A DNA stretch of 64,000 nucleotides from Mycolicibacterium malmesburyense (GTDB lineage: Bacteria > Actinomycetota > Actinomycetes > Mycobacteriales > Mycobacteriaceae), in the NCBI RefSeq assembly GCF_001050015.1, contig NZ_CVTB01000099.1, positions 15,430 to 79,429 of the forward strand, written 5' to 3'. Shown piece after piece: positions 42,569 to 50,360 of this stretch. Position 1 is the first letter of the stretch. Each line of letters opens with the position of its first letter. The translations under genes and the position numbers were made by a program. Below the pieces are notes generated by a model. The model was not told where the DNA came from, made no database searches, and saw only the letters and a list, made by a program, of their open reading frames with translations.

Positions 42569-43183
42569 TCACGTCAGGCTGCAGAAGCTGTGGCAGACCC
42601 GGTCGCGGACGATGACGTCGGGACACTCGGGGTCGAACCAGCGGTCCACGTACGCCCAGTGAATGGGGTGCATGAGGTACGGACCGGTCAGGCCGTCGAG
42701 GTCGCGGAACTCCTGCTCGAAGACGTGGGTCCACGGTGAGGCGCCGACGGCCGAGTCGACGCGACTGAGCTGCCATGTGCCGATCGAGGTGACATAGCGG
42801 GGAAGCAGCCGCAGATCGTCCTCGAACCGCGCCACCGTCGCCTCGTCGGTGTCCGGTTGCACCCGCAGCAGCAGTGTCCGGTAGACGGTGGCGGAGATGT
42901 CCCGCGCAACGCTCGGGTCGCCGGTGTAGGTGGCGCCGTTGACGCGGGTGACTTCGGGGCGGTCGAACAATGCTTCGAAAGACGTTGCCACCGAGAACCA
43001 TTCGTCGGCATCGTCGAACCGCAGATGCACCAGGATGTCGCCGCCGTTGCGCACGCCCGGCAGCGTCGGCTGCACCAGAGCGTGGGCCGCGCCGCTGGCC
43101 GCCGACGCCTCCCGCAGCGCACTGAGCAGGCGATCACGTTCGGGCGCACCGACCACATCGATCAGGCGGATGACGCTATACAT
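42569..43183 (-). CDS. Dabb-like dimeric alpha/beta-barrel protein
   Basis: This 204-aa protein has two repeats of a ferredoxin-like alpha/beta unit: Y-S-V-I-R-L-I-D-V... then Y-R-T-L-L-L-R-V-Q-P-D-T-D near the middle. An aromatic, His-rich C terminus (G-P-Y-L-M-H-P-I-H-W-A-Y-V-D) is as in stress-responsive A/B-barrel (Dabb) proteins. These are small-molecule binding or cyclase-like proteins; function here is unknown. ATG 43183 overlaps the next gene's stop by 8 bp, forming a two-gene unit of related proteins. Confidence 0.65.
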   Translation of the reverse strand: MYSVIRLIDVVGAPERDRLLSALREASAASGAAHALVQPTLPGVRNGGDILVHLRFDDADEWFSVATSFEALFDRPEVTRVNGATYTGDPSVARDISATVYRTLLLRVQPDTDEATVARFEDDLRLLPRYVTSIGTWQLSRVDSAVGASPWTHVFEQEFRDLDGLTGPYLMHPIHWAYVDRWFDPECPDVIVRDRVCHSFCSLT

Positions 43184-43523
43184 CGCAGAGGCCGTCCACA
43201 TCCGCTGCCGCGGCGGCGACGCTGCGGGTGCGCTGGACGACCAGTTCGGCCACGCCGTCCCACCACGCTCCGAGCGTGGCATCGGGCCTGCCCTTCCACG
43301 TCATCTCCCACCAGGCTTGCGGGCTGGGCAGCGACCACGTCACGGTGATCACGTTGGATTGGTCGTCGAACCAGATCGGTGGGCTGACGAGCACGTCGCG
43401 AAGCGTCATCCCCCGATCGCGCGCACCGGGCGCGTATTCGGCCAGGTACGTGTCGACGAAACGCCGTGCGCATCCGGGCCGGGTGATGACCCTGTCGATG
43501 ACGAACACCTCACCGTCGGCCAT
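43176..43523 (-). CDS. small NIPSNAP/Dabb-like protein
   Basis: A 115-aa protein starting M-A-D-G-E-V-F-V-I-D-R-V-I-T, then V-D-T-Y-L-A-E-Y-A-P-G-A-R-D-R-G-M and I-T-V-T-W-S-L-P-S-P-Q-A-W-W-E-M. It looks like a single dimeric alpha/beta-barrel unit of the NIPSNAP/Dabb type. It overlaps the 204-aa relative downstream, suggesting that the two form a hetero-oligomer. It diverges from the old-yellow-enzyme gene across 101 bp that contains a perfect cluster operator. Role unknown. Confidence 0.65.
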   Translation of the reverse strand: MADGEVFVIDRVITRPGCARRFVDTYLAEYAPGARDRGMTLRDVLVSPPIWFDDQSNVITVTWSLPSPQAWWEMTWKGRPDATLGAWWDGVAELVVQRTRSVAAAAADVDGLCDV

Positions 43524-43565
43524 GGCCCGACATTAGGGCGGCGACGCCCACGGTGACGATGACAC

Positions 43566-43580
43566 TCCCGGCCATCGGGA
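43566..43580. promoter_or_regulatory. candidate cluster operator, perfect match
   Basis: TCCCG-GCCAT-CGGGA fits TyCCG-N5-CGGrA at every position. It lies between the divergent Dabb-like gene (start 43523) and the old-yellow-enzyme gene (start 43625). Confidence 0.55.
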
Positions 43581-43624
43581 CGACACCGTTGACCACGGCC
43601 GCGGCGGGGGGGCACCGTAATCCG

Positions 43625-44830
43625 ATGACCGTTGAAACGCTGGACCCGTTCGCGCCGTCCCGGCTCGGTCCGGTGAAGCTGCGTAACCGGGTCATCAAGG
43701 CCGCGACGTCGGAGGGCCGCTCACCCGACGGCATGGTCACCGACGACCTGATCGACTTCCACGTCGCATTCGCCAAGGGCGGGGTGGGCATGACGACGGT
43801 CGCGTACTGCTGCGTCTCGAAGGAGGGCGCCAGCGCGCCCGGCCAGATCGTGATGAGCCCGGCGGCGCTGCCCGGACTGCGCAGGCTCACCGACGCCGTG
43901 CACGCCACGGGAGCGGCGATCTCTGCGCAGCTCGGCCACGCCGGCGTCGTCGCTCCGAAGAAGTTGACCGGCGCCAGGGCCGTCGCGCCCAGCCGCTTCG
44001 TCAACCCCACCTCCTTCGCCTACTGTCGCGAGATCACCCGCGACGAGATCCGCGCCGTGATCGGACAATTCGCCGCGGCGGCGCAGGTGGCCATCGACGC
44101 CGGCTTCGACGCCGTCGAACTGCACTTCGGGCATCTCTACCTGCCGAGCTCGTTCCTCAGCGCGCGGATCAACCGGCGCAAGGACGAATACGGCGGTTCG
44201 ATCGACAACCGGTCGCGGTTGGTCCGCGAAATAGCGACCCGGGTCCGGGACGTCGTTAAGGATCAGATCGCGGTCATCGCCAAACTCGACATGGACGACG
44301 GGCTGCCCGGCAGTATCTGGATCGACGAGGCCCTACGGACCGCGCAGCTGCTCGACGCCGACTCCGCGCTGGACGCCATCGAGCTCACCCAGGGTTCGTC
44401 GGTCTACAAGCCGATGTACCTGTTCCGGGGCGACGTCCCGGTCAAGGAGTTCGCGAAGGTGATGCCATCTGCGTTGCGGCCCGGCGTGCGCCTCGCGGGG
44501 AAACGGGTCATGGGCAGTTATCCGTACCGCGATCTGTACATGCTCGACGCGGCACGGCAGTTCGTGCGGGTGGTCTGCAACACCAAACTGATTCTGCTGG
44601 GCGGTATCACGAATTACGAGCACCTCCAGACGGGGTTGCGCGAGGGCTTCGACTTCATGGCGATGGGCAGGGCGCTGCTGCGCGAACCCGATCTGGTCAA
44701 CGCGATGATCGCCGACCACGACACGCGCAGTCGCTGCAACCACAACAACAAGTGCATGGTCACGGTGTTCGGCCGGACCCACTGCGTGCTCGACCCGCAC
44801 CAGCGCTACGGACCGGTGACGAAGGTCTAG
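43625..44830 (+). CDS. old-yellow-enzyme-type NADH:flavin oxidoreductase
   Basis: A 401-aa FMN TIM-barrel enzyme with R-N-R-V-I-K-A-A-T-S-E-G near the start, Q-L-G-H-A-G, H-F-G-H-L-Y-L and the R-R-K-D-E-Y-G-G-S-I-D-N-R signature. It reduces activated C=C bonds. The C terminus is C371-N-H-N-N-K-C377 and C387, resembling the C-x2-C-x2-C...C cluster motif of relatives, but the second Cys position is Asn374. It lacks the C-terminal FAD/NADPH domains of 2,4-dienoyl-CoA reductases. ATG 43625 starts the conserved part. Possible steroid or enone reductase in the cluster. Confidence 0.85.
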   Translation: MTVETLDPFAPSRLGPVKLRNRVIKAATSEGRSPDGMVTDDLIDFHVAFAKGGVGMTTVAYCCVSKEGASAPGQIVMSPAALPGLRRLTDAVHATGAAISAQLGHAGVVAPKKLTGARAVAPSRFVNPTSFAYCREITRDEIRAVIGQFAAAAQVAIDAGFDAVELHFGHLYLPSSFLSARINRRKDEYGGSIDNRSRLVREIATRVRDVVKDQIAVIAKLDMDDGLPGSIWIDEALRTAQLLDADSALDAIELTQGSSVYKPMYLFRGDVPVKEFAKVMPSALRPGVRLAGKRVMGSYPYRDLYMLDAARQFVRVVCNTKLILLGGITNYEHLQTGLREGFDFMAMGRALLREPDLVNAMIADHDTRSRCNHNNKCMVTVFGRTHCVLDPHQRYGPVTKV

Positions 44831-44840
44831 TCGGAAAGCC

Positions 44841-45749
44841 TCACAACACCTTCGCGAGTTCTTGCGTCGCTTGGCGCCGCGCTTCGTGCGCGATGTCGAG
44901 CATCGGCATCGTCATGAAACCGTGGATCCCGCCGTCGAAGGTGCACCGCGCCACGGCAACACCCGCGGCTTCCAGCGCATCGGCGTAGGCAACGCCCTCG
45001 TCTCGGAGCGGATCGTGACCCGCGATCACCGTCACGGCCGGTGGCAGTCCGTCGAGGTGCGCCTGGAGCGGCGACGCATACGGGTGGGTGCGGTCGGCGG
45101 GGGAGGGCACGTACTGGTCCCAGTACCACTGCAGCGCGGGCTGAGGATTGTAGAAACCCTTGCCGTAGAGCCGGTATGACTCGGTTTCGAAGTCCGCGGC
45201 GATCATCGGGTAGATCAGCAACTGGGCGGACAGCGCGGGCTCGCCGCGGTCGCGCGCCATGAGGGCGGTGACCGCCGCGAGGTTGCCGCCGGCGCTGTCG
45301 CCCGCCACCGCGAGCCTGTCCGGGTCGCCACCGAACTCCGCCGCGTGCTCGGCCGCCCACCGCGTCGCCGCGTATACGTCTTCCGCCGCGGCCGGCCACC
45401 TGGCTTCGGGCGCCAGCCGGTAGTCCACGGAGATCACCACCGCGGAAAGGAGGTTCGCCAGGTTGCGGCACAGCCCGTCGTGGCTGTCGAGGTCGCAGAA
45501 CACGAAACCGCCCCCGTGGGCGTACACCACGACCGGCAGCGGGTCATCGGCCGCCGGCCGGTACACCCGGACCTCGACGCCGCCGGGGATGGTGACATCG
45601 GTGACGGACCCGACGGCCTCGGGCTCCGCGGGTGCCACGAACCGCGATCGGATGGTCGCTCGCGCCTGGGCGCCGGACATGGTGTGCACCGGAGGAAAGC
45701 CGGAGTCGAGCGCCTCGATCAGCTCGGCGATCTGCGGGTCGAGTGTCAC
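44841..45749 (-). CDS. HSL-family alpha/beta-hydrolase
   Basis: This 302-aa esterase has V-Y-A-H-G-G-G-F-V oxyanion residues, nucleophile A-V-A-G-D-S-A-G-G-N, Asp in G-H-D-P-L-R-D and His in G-I-H-G-F-M. It starts at GTG 45749, overlapping the IclR stop (GTGA), so regulator and esterase are co-translated. Similar in type to the 30168 esterase but clearly a different subgroup (H-T-M-S-G-A-Q-A-R near the start, as in LipN/LipI-like enzymes). Possible lactone or ester hydrolase acting after a BVMO. Confidence 0.87.
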   Translation of the reverse strand: MTLDPQIAELIEALDSGFPPVHTMSGAQARATIRSRFVAPAEPEAVGSVTDVTIPGGVEVRVYRPAADDPLPVVVYAHGGGFVFCDLDSHDGLCRNLANLLSAVVISVDYRLAPEARWPAAAEDVYAATRWAAEHAAEFGGDPDRLAVAGDSAGGNLAAVTALMARDRGEPALSAQLLIYPMIAADFETESYRLYGKGFYNPQPALQWYWDQYVPSPADRTHPYASPLQAHLDGLPPAVTVIAGHDPLRDEGVAYADALEAAGVAVARCTFDGGIHGFMTMPMLDIAHEARRQATQELAKVL

Positions 45750-46588
45750 GCGTACTGCAGCACCGGCTCGCGGGGGGCCGTGGGCCGCGGTGCAGGGACG
45801 TTCCGCAGCGGCCGGGCCTGCTGCAGCGTCGGCGCCACTCGCCGCGGACCGTCCTCGGCGTTGCGCCACACCGCCATGGCGGTCATCCGCACCGGCGCGA
45901 CGAGGCGCTGGTCGAACATCATGCGGTTCATCGGGCCGCACACCGACACGGCCGCGACCGCCTCGCCCTGGCCGCCGATCGGCGCTGCTACGCAACCGAA
46001 TCCGGTCAGCGCCTCCTCGCGGTCGAACGCGATCCCGTGCGAGCGCACCTTGGCCAGCTCGGTGCGCAACTGGACGGGCGATCCGATGGAGTACTTCGTA
46101 CGGCGGTTCGTCAGGTCGATCGTGTCGTAATTCAGGTCGGTGGCGGCGGCCAGCATCGCCTTGCCCAACGCCGAGCAGTGCGCGGGGTGGCGCCCGCCGA
46201 CGCGGCTGGGAATGGCCGCGCCCAACCCGTCACCGATCTTCTCCAGGTACACGACATCGGTACCGTCGAGCACGGCGAGGTGGACAACGAGACCGGTGGC
46301 GCGATGCAGGTCGTGCAGCAGGGGTACCGCCGCGCGGTGCAGGCGGTCCTGGTGCACGGCGAGCGAACCCAATTCGACCAGCCGCATGCCCAACTCGTAA
46401 TCGCGCCCGTTGCGTCGCAGCCAGCGCAGCTGGACGAGGCGCTCGAGCATGCGGTGCGCCGACGACCGGGGTAGTCCGGTGCGGCGCACGATCTGGGCCA
46501 GTGTCAGTCGGCCCGGTCCGTCGAAGGCATCAAGAACCAGCGATACGCGGTCGAGAACGGCGCTGGGGGTTTCGACGGTCGGTGTCAT
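45746..46588 (-). CDS. IclR family transcriptional regulator
   Basis: The 280-aa regulator has an N-terminal winged helix (L-T-L-A-Q-I-V-R-R-T-G-L-P-R-S-S-A-H-R-M-L) and an IclR effector-binding domain (V-H-L-A-V-L-D-G-T-D-V-V-Y-L, H-P-A-H-C-S-A-L-G-K-A-M-L, final G-G-Q-G-E-A-V-A-A-V-S-V). An Arg/Pro-rich tail of ~30 residues is unusual. GGAGG precedes ATG 46588. Overlapping palindromes 35-60 bp upstream look like its operator. Targets probably include its own gene plus the esterase; wider control of the cluster is possible. Confidence 0.9.
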   Translation of the reverse strand: MTPTVETPSAVLDRVSLVLDAFDGPGRLTLAQIVRRTGLPRSSAHRMLERLVQLRWLRRNGRDYELGMRLVELGSLAVHQDRLHRAAVPLLHDLHRATGLVVHLAVLDGTDVVYLEKIGDGLGAAIPSRVGGRHPAHCSALGKAMLAAATDLNYDTIDLTNRRTKYSIGSPVQLRTELAKVRSHGIAFDREEALTGFGCVAAPIGGQGEAVAAVSVCGPMNRMMFDQRLVAPVRMTAMAVWRNAEDGPRRVAPTLQQARPLRNVPAPRPTAPREPVLQYA

Positions 46589-46622
46589 GAGGCCTCCGGA
46601 GGGCGAGCTGCGACAGGCAGCG

Positions 46623-46648
46623 ATATTTCTAATAGGAATATGCCTATT
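46623..46648. promoter_or_regulatory. candidate IclR operator, overlapping palindromes
   Basis: ATATTTCTAATAGGAATAT (46623-46641) is an almost perfect 19-bp palindrome; its right half also forms AATAGG-aatatg-CCTATT (46631-46648). The segment is strikingly AT-rich for this genome and lies 35-60 bp upstream of the iclR start. Confidence 0.55.
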
Positions 46649-46747
46649 TGTAGCATGTCGGTGTGCGGGGTGTCACACGAATGGCCCGGTTTGCTTTCGG
46701 TCACGTCAACGACCTGCGGCGTCGGGCCGCGATCGGCGTGTCTTGAA

Positions 46748-46788
46748 CGGGTTGACCGCACGCACCGGAGGTGCGTGCGATCAACCCG
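46748..46788 (-). terminator. 19-bp hairpin after the MDR dehydrogenase gene
   Basis: Arms 46748-46766 and 46770-46788 pair over 19 bp with one mismatch and a 3-nt loop (GGA). It begins directly beside the TAG stop of the minus-strand dehydrogenase gene (46790). The U-tract is weak, as often in mycobacteria. Confidence 0.7.
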
Positions 46789-46789
46789 G

Positions 46790-47947
46790 CTAGGGCGAAA
46801 CCGCGTCGCTGCGCGGGTCGATCAGGATCTTGGCGTGCGCTTCGGCCGCACCCAGCACCTCGAAGGCGTGGGCCACGCCGTCGAGGCCGACGGTGCCGGT
46901 GACGAGCGCCGATGCGTCCACCTTGCCGTCGGCGAGCAGGTGCAGCGTGTCGCGGAACTCCAGCGGTGTGTAGCCGAACACGAACCGCAGGTCGATGTCC
47001 TTGCCGTTCGCGACCGCCGGACGGAAGTGGTCCGTACCCATGCACACGCCGACCACGACGACCCGCGACTGCACGGGCGCCGCGCGGATGATGCCGTCGA
47101 TGATCCCGGGCACGCCGACGCATTCAAAGACCACCGGTCGCTTCGGGGACGCTGCGCCCAGCCTGTCGGCGACCCGGTACAGGTGCGACCAGCCGGGCAC
47201 GCGGCGCAGCTTCTCCATCGTGCCGACGGCGAGTTCGAACAGCTGCTGGGCTTCGGTGACGGCCCCGGACTCACCGGCGGCCGTGTACGGGGAGTCGACG
47301 GCCGGGTCGACGACGACGTCGGCGCCGCAGCGCGAGGCCATCTCGCGGCGGGTCGCCGAGAAGTCGCTCGCCACGATCGTCTGCACCTTGAGCGCCTTGA
47401 GATGACAGATCACCGCGAGACCAACCGGCCCACAACCGATCACGATCGCGACATCTCGCTTGCCGATCTGGCTGCGGCGCACCGCATGCAGGGCCACCGC
47501 CATCGGTTCGGTCAGCGCAGCGATGTCGAGGTCGAGCCCGTTCGGGACGACGAAGCTCATCGAGGCTTCGGCCAGGACGTGCTCGGCGTACGCGCCGGGT
47601 GCAAGCGGCGACAGCCCGGTCATGTGCACTCCGCCGGCCGCCCGCACCATGGGAAACGACACCACGGGGGCCCCGACCTTGAACTCCTTGGGCGCACCAG
47701 GGCCGCGCTCGGCCACTTCGCCGACGAACTCGTGGCCCAAGACGACCGGCGTGTCCTGGCGCATGAAGTCCGGGTAACCGACCTCGTCCATCACGTCGGT
47801 CAGCTCGTCGGCGTGGTCCTTGGCGTGCAGATCGGATCCGCAGATGCCGCAGCGCCGCACCTCGAGCAGCAGCTGACCGCGGGCCGGGGCGGGGGACGGG
47901 AGGTCGACGACGGACAGGGTGCCACGTTCACAGCTGACGGCCTTCAT
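46790..47947 (-). CDS. medium-chain dehydrogenase/reductase without structural zinc lobe
   Basis: A 385-aa zinc-type MDR protein: catalytic zinc site C-G-I-C-G-S-D-L-H and G-H-E-F-V-G, nucleotide site V-I-G-C-G-P-V-G-L-A. There is an insertion (D-E-L-T-D-V-M-D-E-V-G-Y-P-D-F) between these motifs, and the usual four-Cys structural zinc lobe is absent. A long insert near residues 225-255 is also atypical. It starts at ATG 47947. It lies downstream of the KstD-like/HsaC/HsaA run on the same strand, 37 bp from the KstD-like stop. Substrate unknown. Confidence 0.83.
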   Translation of the reverse strand: MKAVSCERGTLSVVDLPSPAPARGQLLLEVRRCGICGSDLHAKDHADELTDVMDEVGYPDFMRQDTPVVLGHEFVGEVAERGPGAPKEFKVGAPVVSFPMVRAAGGVHMTGLSPLAPGAYAEHVLAEASMSFVVPNGLDLDIAALTEPMAVALHAVRRSQIGKRDVAIVIGCGPVGLAVICHLKALKVQTIVASDFSATRREMASRCGADVVVDPAVDSPYTAAGESGAVTEAQQLFELAVGTMEKLRRVPGWSHLYRVADRLGAASPKRPVVFECVGVPGIIDGIIRAAPVQSRVVVVGVCMGTDHFRPAVANGKDIDLRFVFGYTPLEFRDTLHLLADGKVDASALVTGTVGLDGVAHAFEVLGAAEAHAKILIDPRSDAVSP

Positions 47948-47984
47948 GCGTCCATCCTGTACCACGCGGGCAGGCGGTCAGGGA

Positions 47985-49445
47985 CTAGGCGGCCGCGGCG
48001 CTGCGTCCCGCGCGACGGCCGTAGAAGCTGCCGTCGCCCAACGAGATCCCGCTTGCATAACCCCACGCCGCGAGCCCCGCGGTGCAGCGTCCCGCCGCGA
48101 ACAGGCCGGGGATCGGCTCGCCGTTGACGTGCAGCACCTCGGCGTCCAACGACGTCAGCAGCCCGCCCAAGGTGAACCCGCCGGTGCTCTCGCGCAGGTC
48201 GATCGCGCCCACCGGGGCGCCGATCGGTCGCAGCCACTGCGGCTTCTTGTGCAGCAGCGGATCCTCGCCTACGGCGGCGCTCGCGTTGTACGCCGATACG
48301 GTCGCCTGAAGCGAGCCCGGCGGCAGACCAATCTCCGACTCGAGTTCGGCCACCGTCTCGCACACCCACGTCGGCGGACGCATCATCAACTGCGGCGACA
48401 GGGAGGCCATCGCCTCCTCCTGGGCCTGCTCGTCGATGATCAGAAACGCCGAGTTGTCCTGGTGATAGAGGGTCAACTGCCCGACCCTGCCGGGATAGGT
48501 GTCCTCGGCGACATAGCGCTGGCCGCGGCCGTTGACCAGAATGCCCCGCACCAACTGCTGCGGGTCGATGAAGATGGCCACCTCGGTGGCGTCCATGTGC
48601 GCGAGGTCGGCGCCGAGCGCCTGGGCCATCCGGATGGCCTGACCGTCGTGCTGTTCGATCGCGGCGGCGGGCCGCCCGGCGATGCGCGGCGCGTACTGGG
48701 CGACCATGGCCTCGTTGTAGGCGAAGCTGCCCATCGCGAGCACCACTGCGCGGCGTGCCCGCACCGCGATCTCCTCGCCGTAGCGGCGCGCATACACGCC
48801 GACCACCCGCCCGTCGGACTCGACGATCAACCGTTGCACGCGGACGTCGTAGATCGCCCGCGCTCCCGCCGCGGTGGCGGTCTCGACGAGCGGCTTCATC
48901 AGCATGTAGCCGGCGCTCGCCTCGCCCTGCTTCTTGTTCGACATCTGTGGGACGTGCCCGCGGGGCGCCGGTTCGGCGATGGTGTTGAACGGGTAGGAGT
49001 TCTCGCCGCCGCTGAACATCAGCCCCTGATCGCCCATCGGCTCCCAGCCGGGCTCGCCGAAGAACTCCGGCTTGAACTGCACGCCGCAGCCGACGAGCCA
49101 GTCGAAGTGCTCGAGGCTGCCGTCGCAGTAGTCGGCGATGCGCTTCTCGTCGGCGCCGGGTCCCATTGCGACGTTGAGGTACGCGGCCATGTTCGCGACG
49201 GAATCGTCGAAGCCGCAGGCTTTTTGGATCGGCGTGCCGCCGCCCAGGTAGATGAACCCGCCCGCCATCGACGCGGCGCCGCCCCATGAGCCGGTGCGCT
49301 CGAGGACCAGCACATCGGCGCCGGCACGCGCGGCTTCGACGGCCGCGGCGGCTCCGGCGATGCCGAAACCGGCGATGACGACGTCGGCCTCGTCATCCCA
49401 CTGCGCGATGTCCGCCGCCGGCAGAGGGATGACGTCGCCGCTCAC
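47985..49445 (-). CDS. KstD/fumarate-reductase-like FAD dehydrogenase
   Basis: A 486-aa flavoprotein of the succinate dehydrogenase/fumarate reductase/KstD superfamily. The N terminus shows A-D-V-V-I-A-G-F-G-I-A-G-A-A-A-A and L-E-R-T-G-S-W-G-G-A-A-S-M-A-G-G; the end shows G-L-F-A-A-G-R-C-T-A-G-L. It is shorter than the kstD at 25707 and could be a delta-1- or delta-4-ketosteroid dehydrogenase, or act on another cyclic intermediate. GTG 49445 overlaps the hsaC-like stop (GTGA). It belongs to a minus-strand run HsaA, HsaC, flavoprotein, MDR. Confidence 0.85.
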   Translation of the reverse strand: MSGDVIPLPAADIAQWDDEADVVIAGFGIAGAAAAVEAARAGADVLVLERTGSWGGAASMAGGFIYLGGGTPIQKACGFDDSVANMAAYLNVAMGPGADEKRIADYCDGSLEHFDWLVGCGVQFKPEFFGEPGWEPMGDQGLMFSGGENSYPFNTIAEPAPRGHVPQMSNKKQGEASAGYMLMKPLVETATAAGARAIYDVRVQRLIVESDGRVVGVYARRYGEEIAVRARRAVVLAMGSFAYNEAMVAQYAPRIAGRPAAAIEQHDGQAIRMAQALGADLAHMDATEVAIFIDPQQLVRGILVNGRGQRYVAEDTYPGRVGQLTLYHQDNSAFLIIDEQAQEEAMASLSPQLMMRPPTWVCETVAELESEIGLPPGSLQATVSAYNASAAVGEDPLLHKKPQWLRPIGAPVGAIDLRESTGGFTLGGLLTSLDAEVLHVNGEPIPGLFAAGRCTAGLAAWGYASGISLGDGSFYGRRAGRSAAAA

Positions 49446-50350
49446 GGGCGCATCGCCGCAGGCAGGTCGGACACCCACTCGTGGCCCCAGTAGCTGTCGG
49501 CGGTGATTTCCTCTGCGGTGTAGTACGTTTCGTCGACCCGCATACCGTCGGTGCCGAACTCGATGTCCCAGTCGCCGGGCGCTCGGACGTAGAACGACAC
49601 CATCTTGTCGTTGGTGTGCCTGCCCAGCGTCGAGGACAACTGGAAGCCGTCCTTGTTCACCCGGTCGAGCGCCTGTCCGACCGCGTCGAGGCTGTCGACC
49701 TCCACCATCAGGTGGATCAGGCCGGGGTCGCGCAGCGTCATCGCGGGACAGATCGCCAGGCTGTGGTGACGCGCGTTGATCCCGAGGAACCGCACCCGCA
49801 GCGGTCCGAACTCCGGCGGCGTCGGCACGCGAAACGCGCCGCGCGACTTGAATCCCAGGACCTCGGTGTAGAACTGAAACAGGCCGGGCACGTCGAGGGC
49901 CGGCAGCACGACGTGGCCCAGTCCCTGGTCGCCGGTGACGAACCGGGCGCCGTACGGCGTCACCACCGGGCTGTGGTCGAGCACCGCGCCGTGGAAGACC
50001 TCGGTGGAGGTTCCCGCGGGATCGTCGAACGCGATCACCTCTTCGACGCGCCGGGAATCGGCCTCCTCGAGCGAAAGTTCCTTGACCGGTACGCCCGCGC
50101 GGTCGAGGGCCGCTTTCACCCGGGTCAACGCGGCGTGGTCGCGGACCTCCCAACCGACGGTCACGATCTTGTCGACATCGCCGGGAACCACGATGATGCG
50201 GGCGGCGCGCTCGTCCATGCGAAGGTACAGCGCGTCCTCGTCCGGACCGGAACCCTCGGCGAACCCGAGGACCTTGAACGCGAACTGACGCCAGCGGTCG
50301 ATGTCGGTGGCCTGAACCTTGACGTATCCGAGGCTCTTGAGATCGCTCAT
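49442..50350 (-). CDS. hsaC: extradiol dioxygenase, HsaC type
   Basis: HsaC meta-cleaves the catechol 3,4-DHSA from steroid ring A. This 302-aa type I extradiol dioxygenase has two vicinal-oxygen-chelate modules and iron ligands placed at His146 (L-G-H-V-V-L-P), His213 (G-L-I-H-L-M-V) and Glu264 (W-D-I-E-F-G). Its opening L-G-Y-V-K-V-Q-A-T-D and S-S-T-L-G-R-H-T-N-D are close to remembered HsaC. ATG 50350 follows AAAGGG. It lies 10 bp after the HsaA gene and overlaps the KstD-like gene, so ring-A hydroxylation and cleavage are co-expressed. Confidence 0.9.
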   Translation of the reverse strand: MSDLKSLGYVKVQATDIDRWRQFAFKVLGFAEGSGPDEDALYLRMDERAARIIVVPGDVDKIVTVGWEVRDHAALTRVKAALDRAGVPVKELSLEEADSRRVEEVIAFDDPAGTSTEVFHGAVLDHSPVVTPYGARFVTGDQGLGHVVLPALDVPGLFQFYTEVLGFKSRGAFRVPTPPEFGPLRVRFLGINARHHSLAICPAMTLRDPGLIHLMVEVDSLDAVGQALDRVNKDGFQLSSTLGRHTNDKMVSFYVRAPGDWDIEFGTDGMRVDETYYTAEEITADSYWGHEWVSDLPAAMRP

Positions 50351-50360
50351 GGTGCCCTTT

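Noticed and set aside
49446..50153. N-terminal extension of the KstD-like flavoprotein frame
   Set aside because: It overlaps the HsaC-type gene on the same strand in another frame. FAD-binding sequence begins right after GTG 49445.
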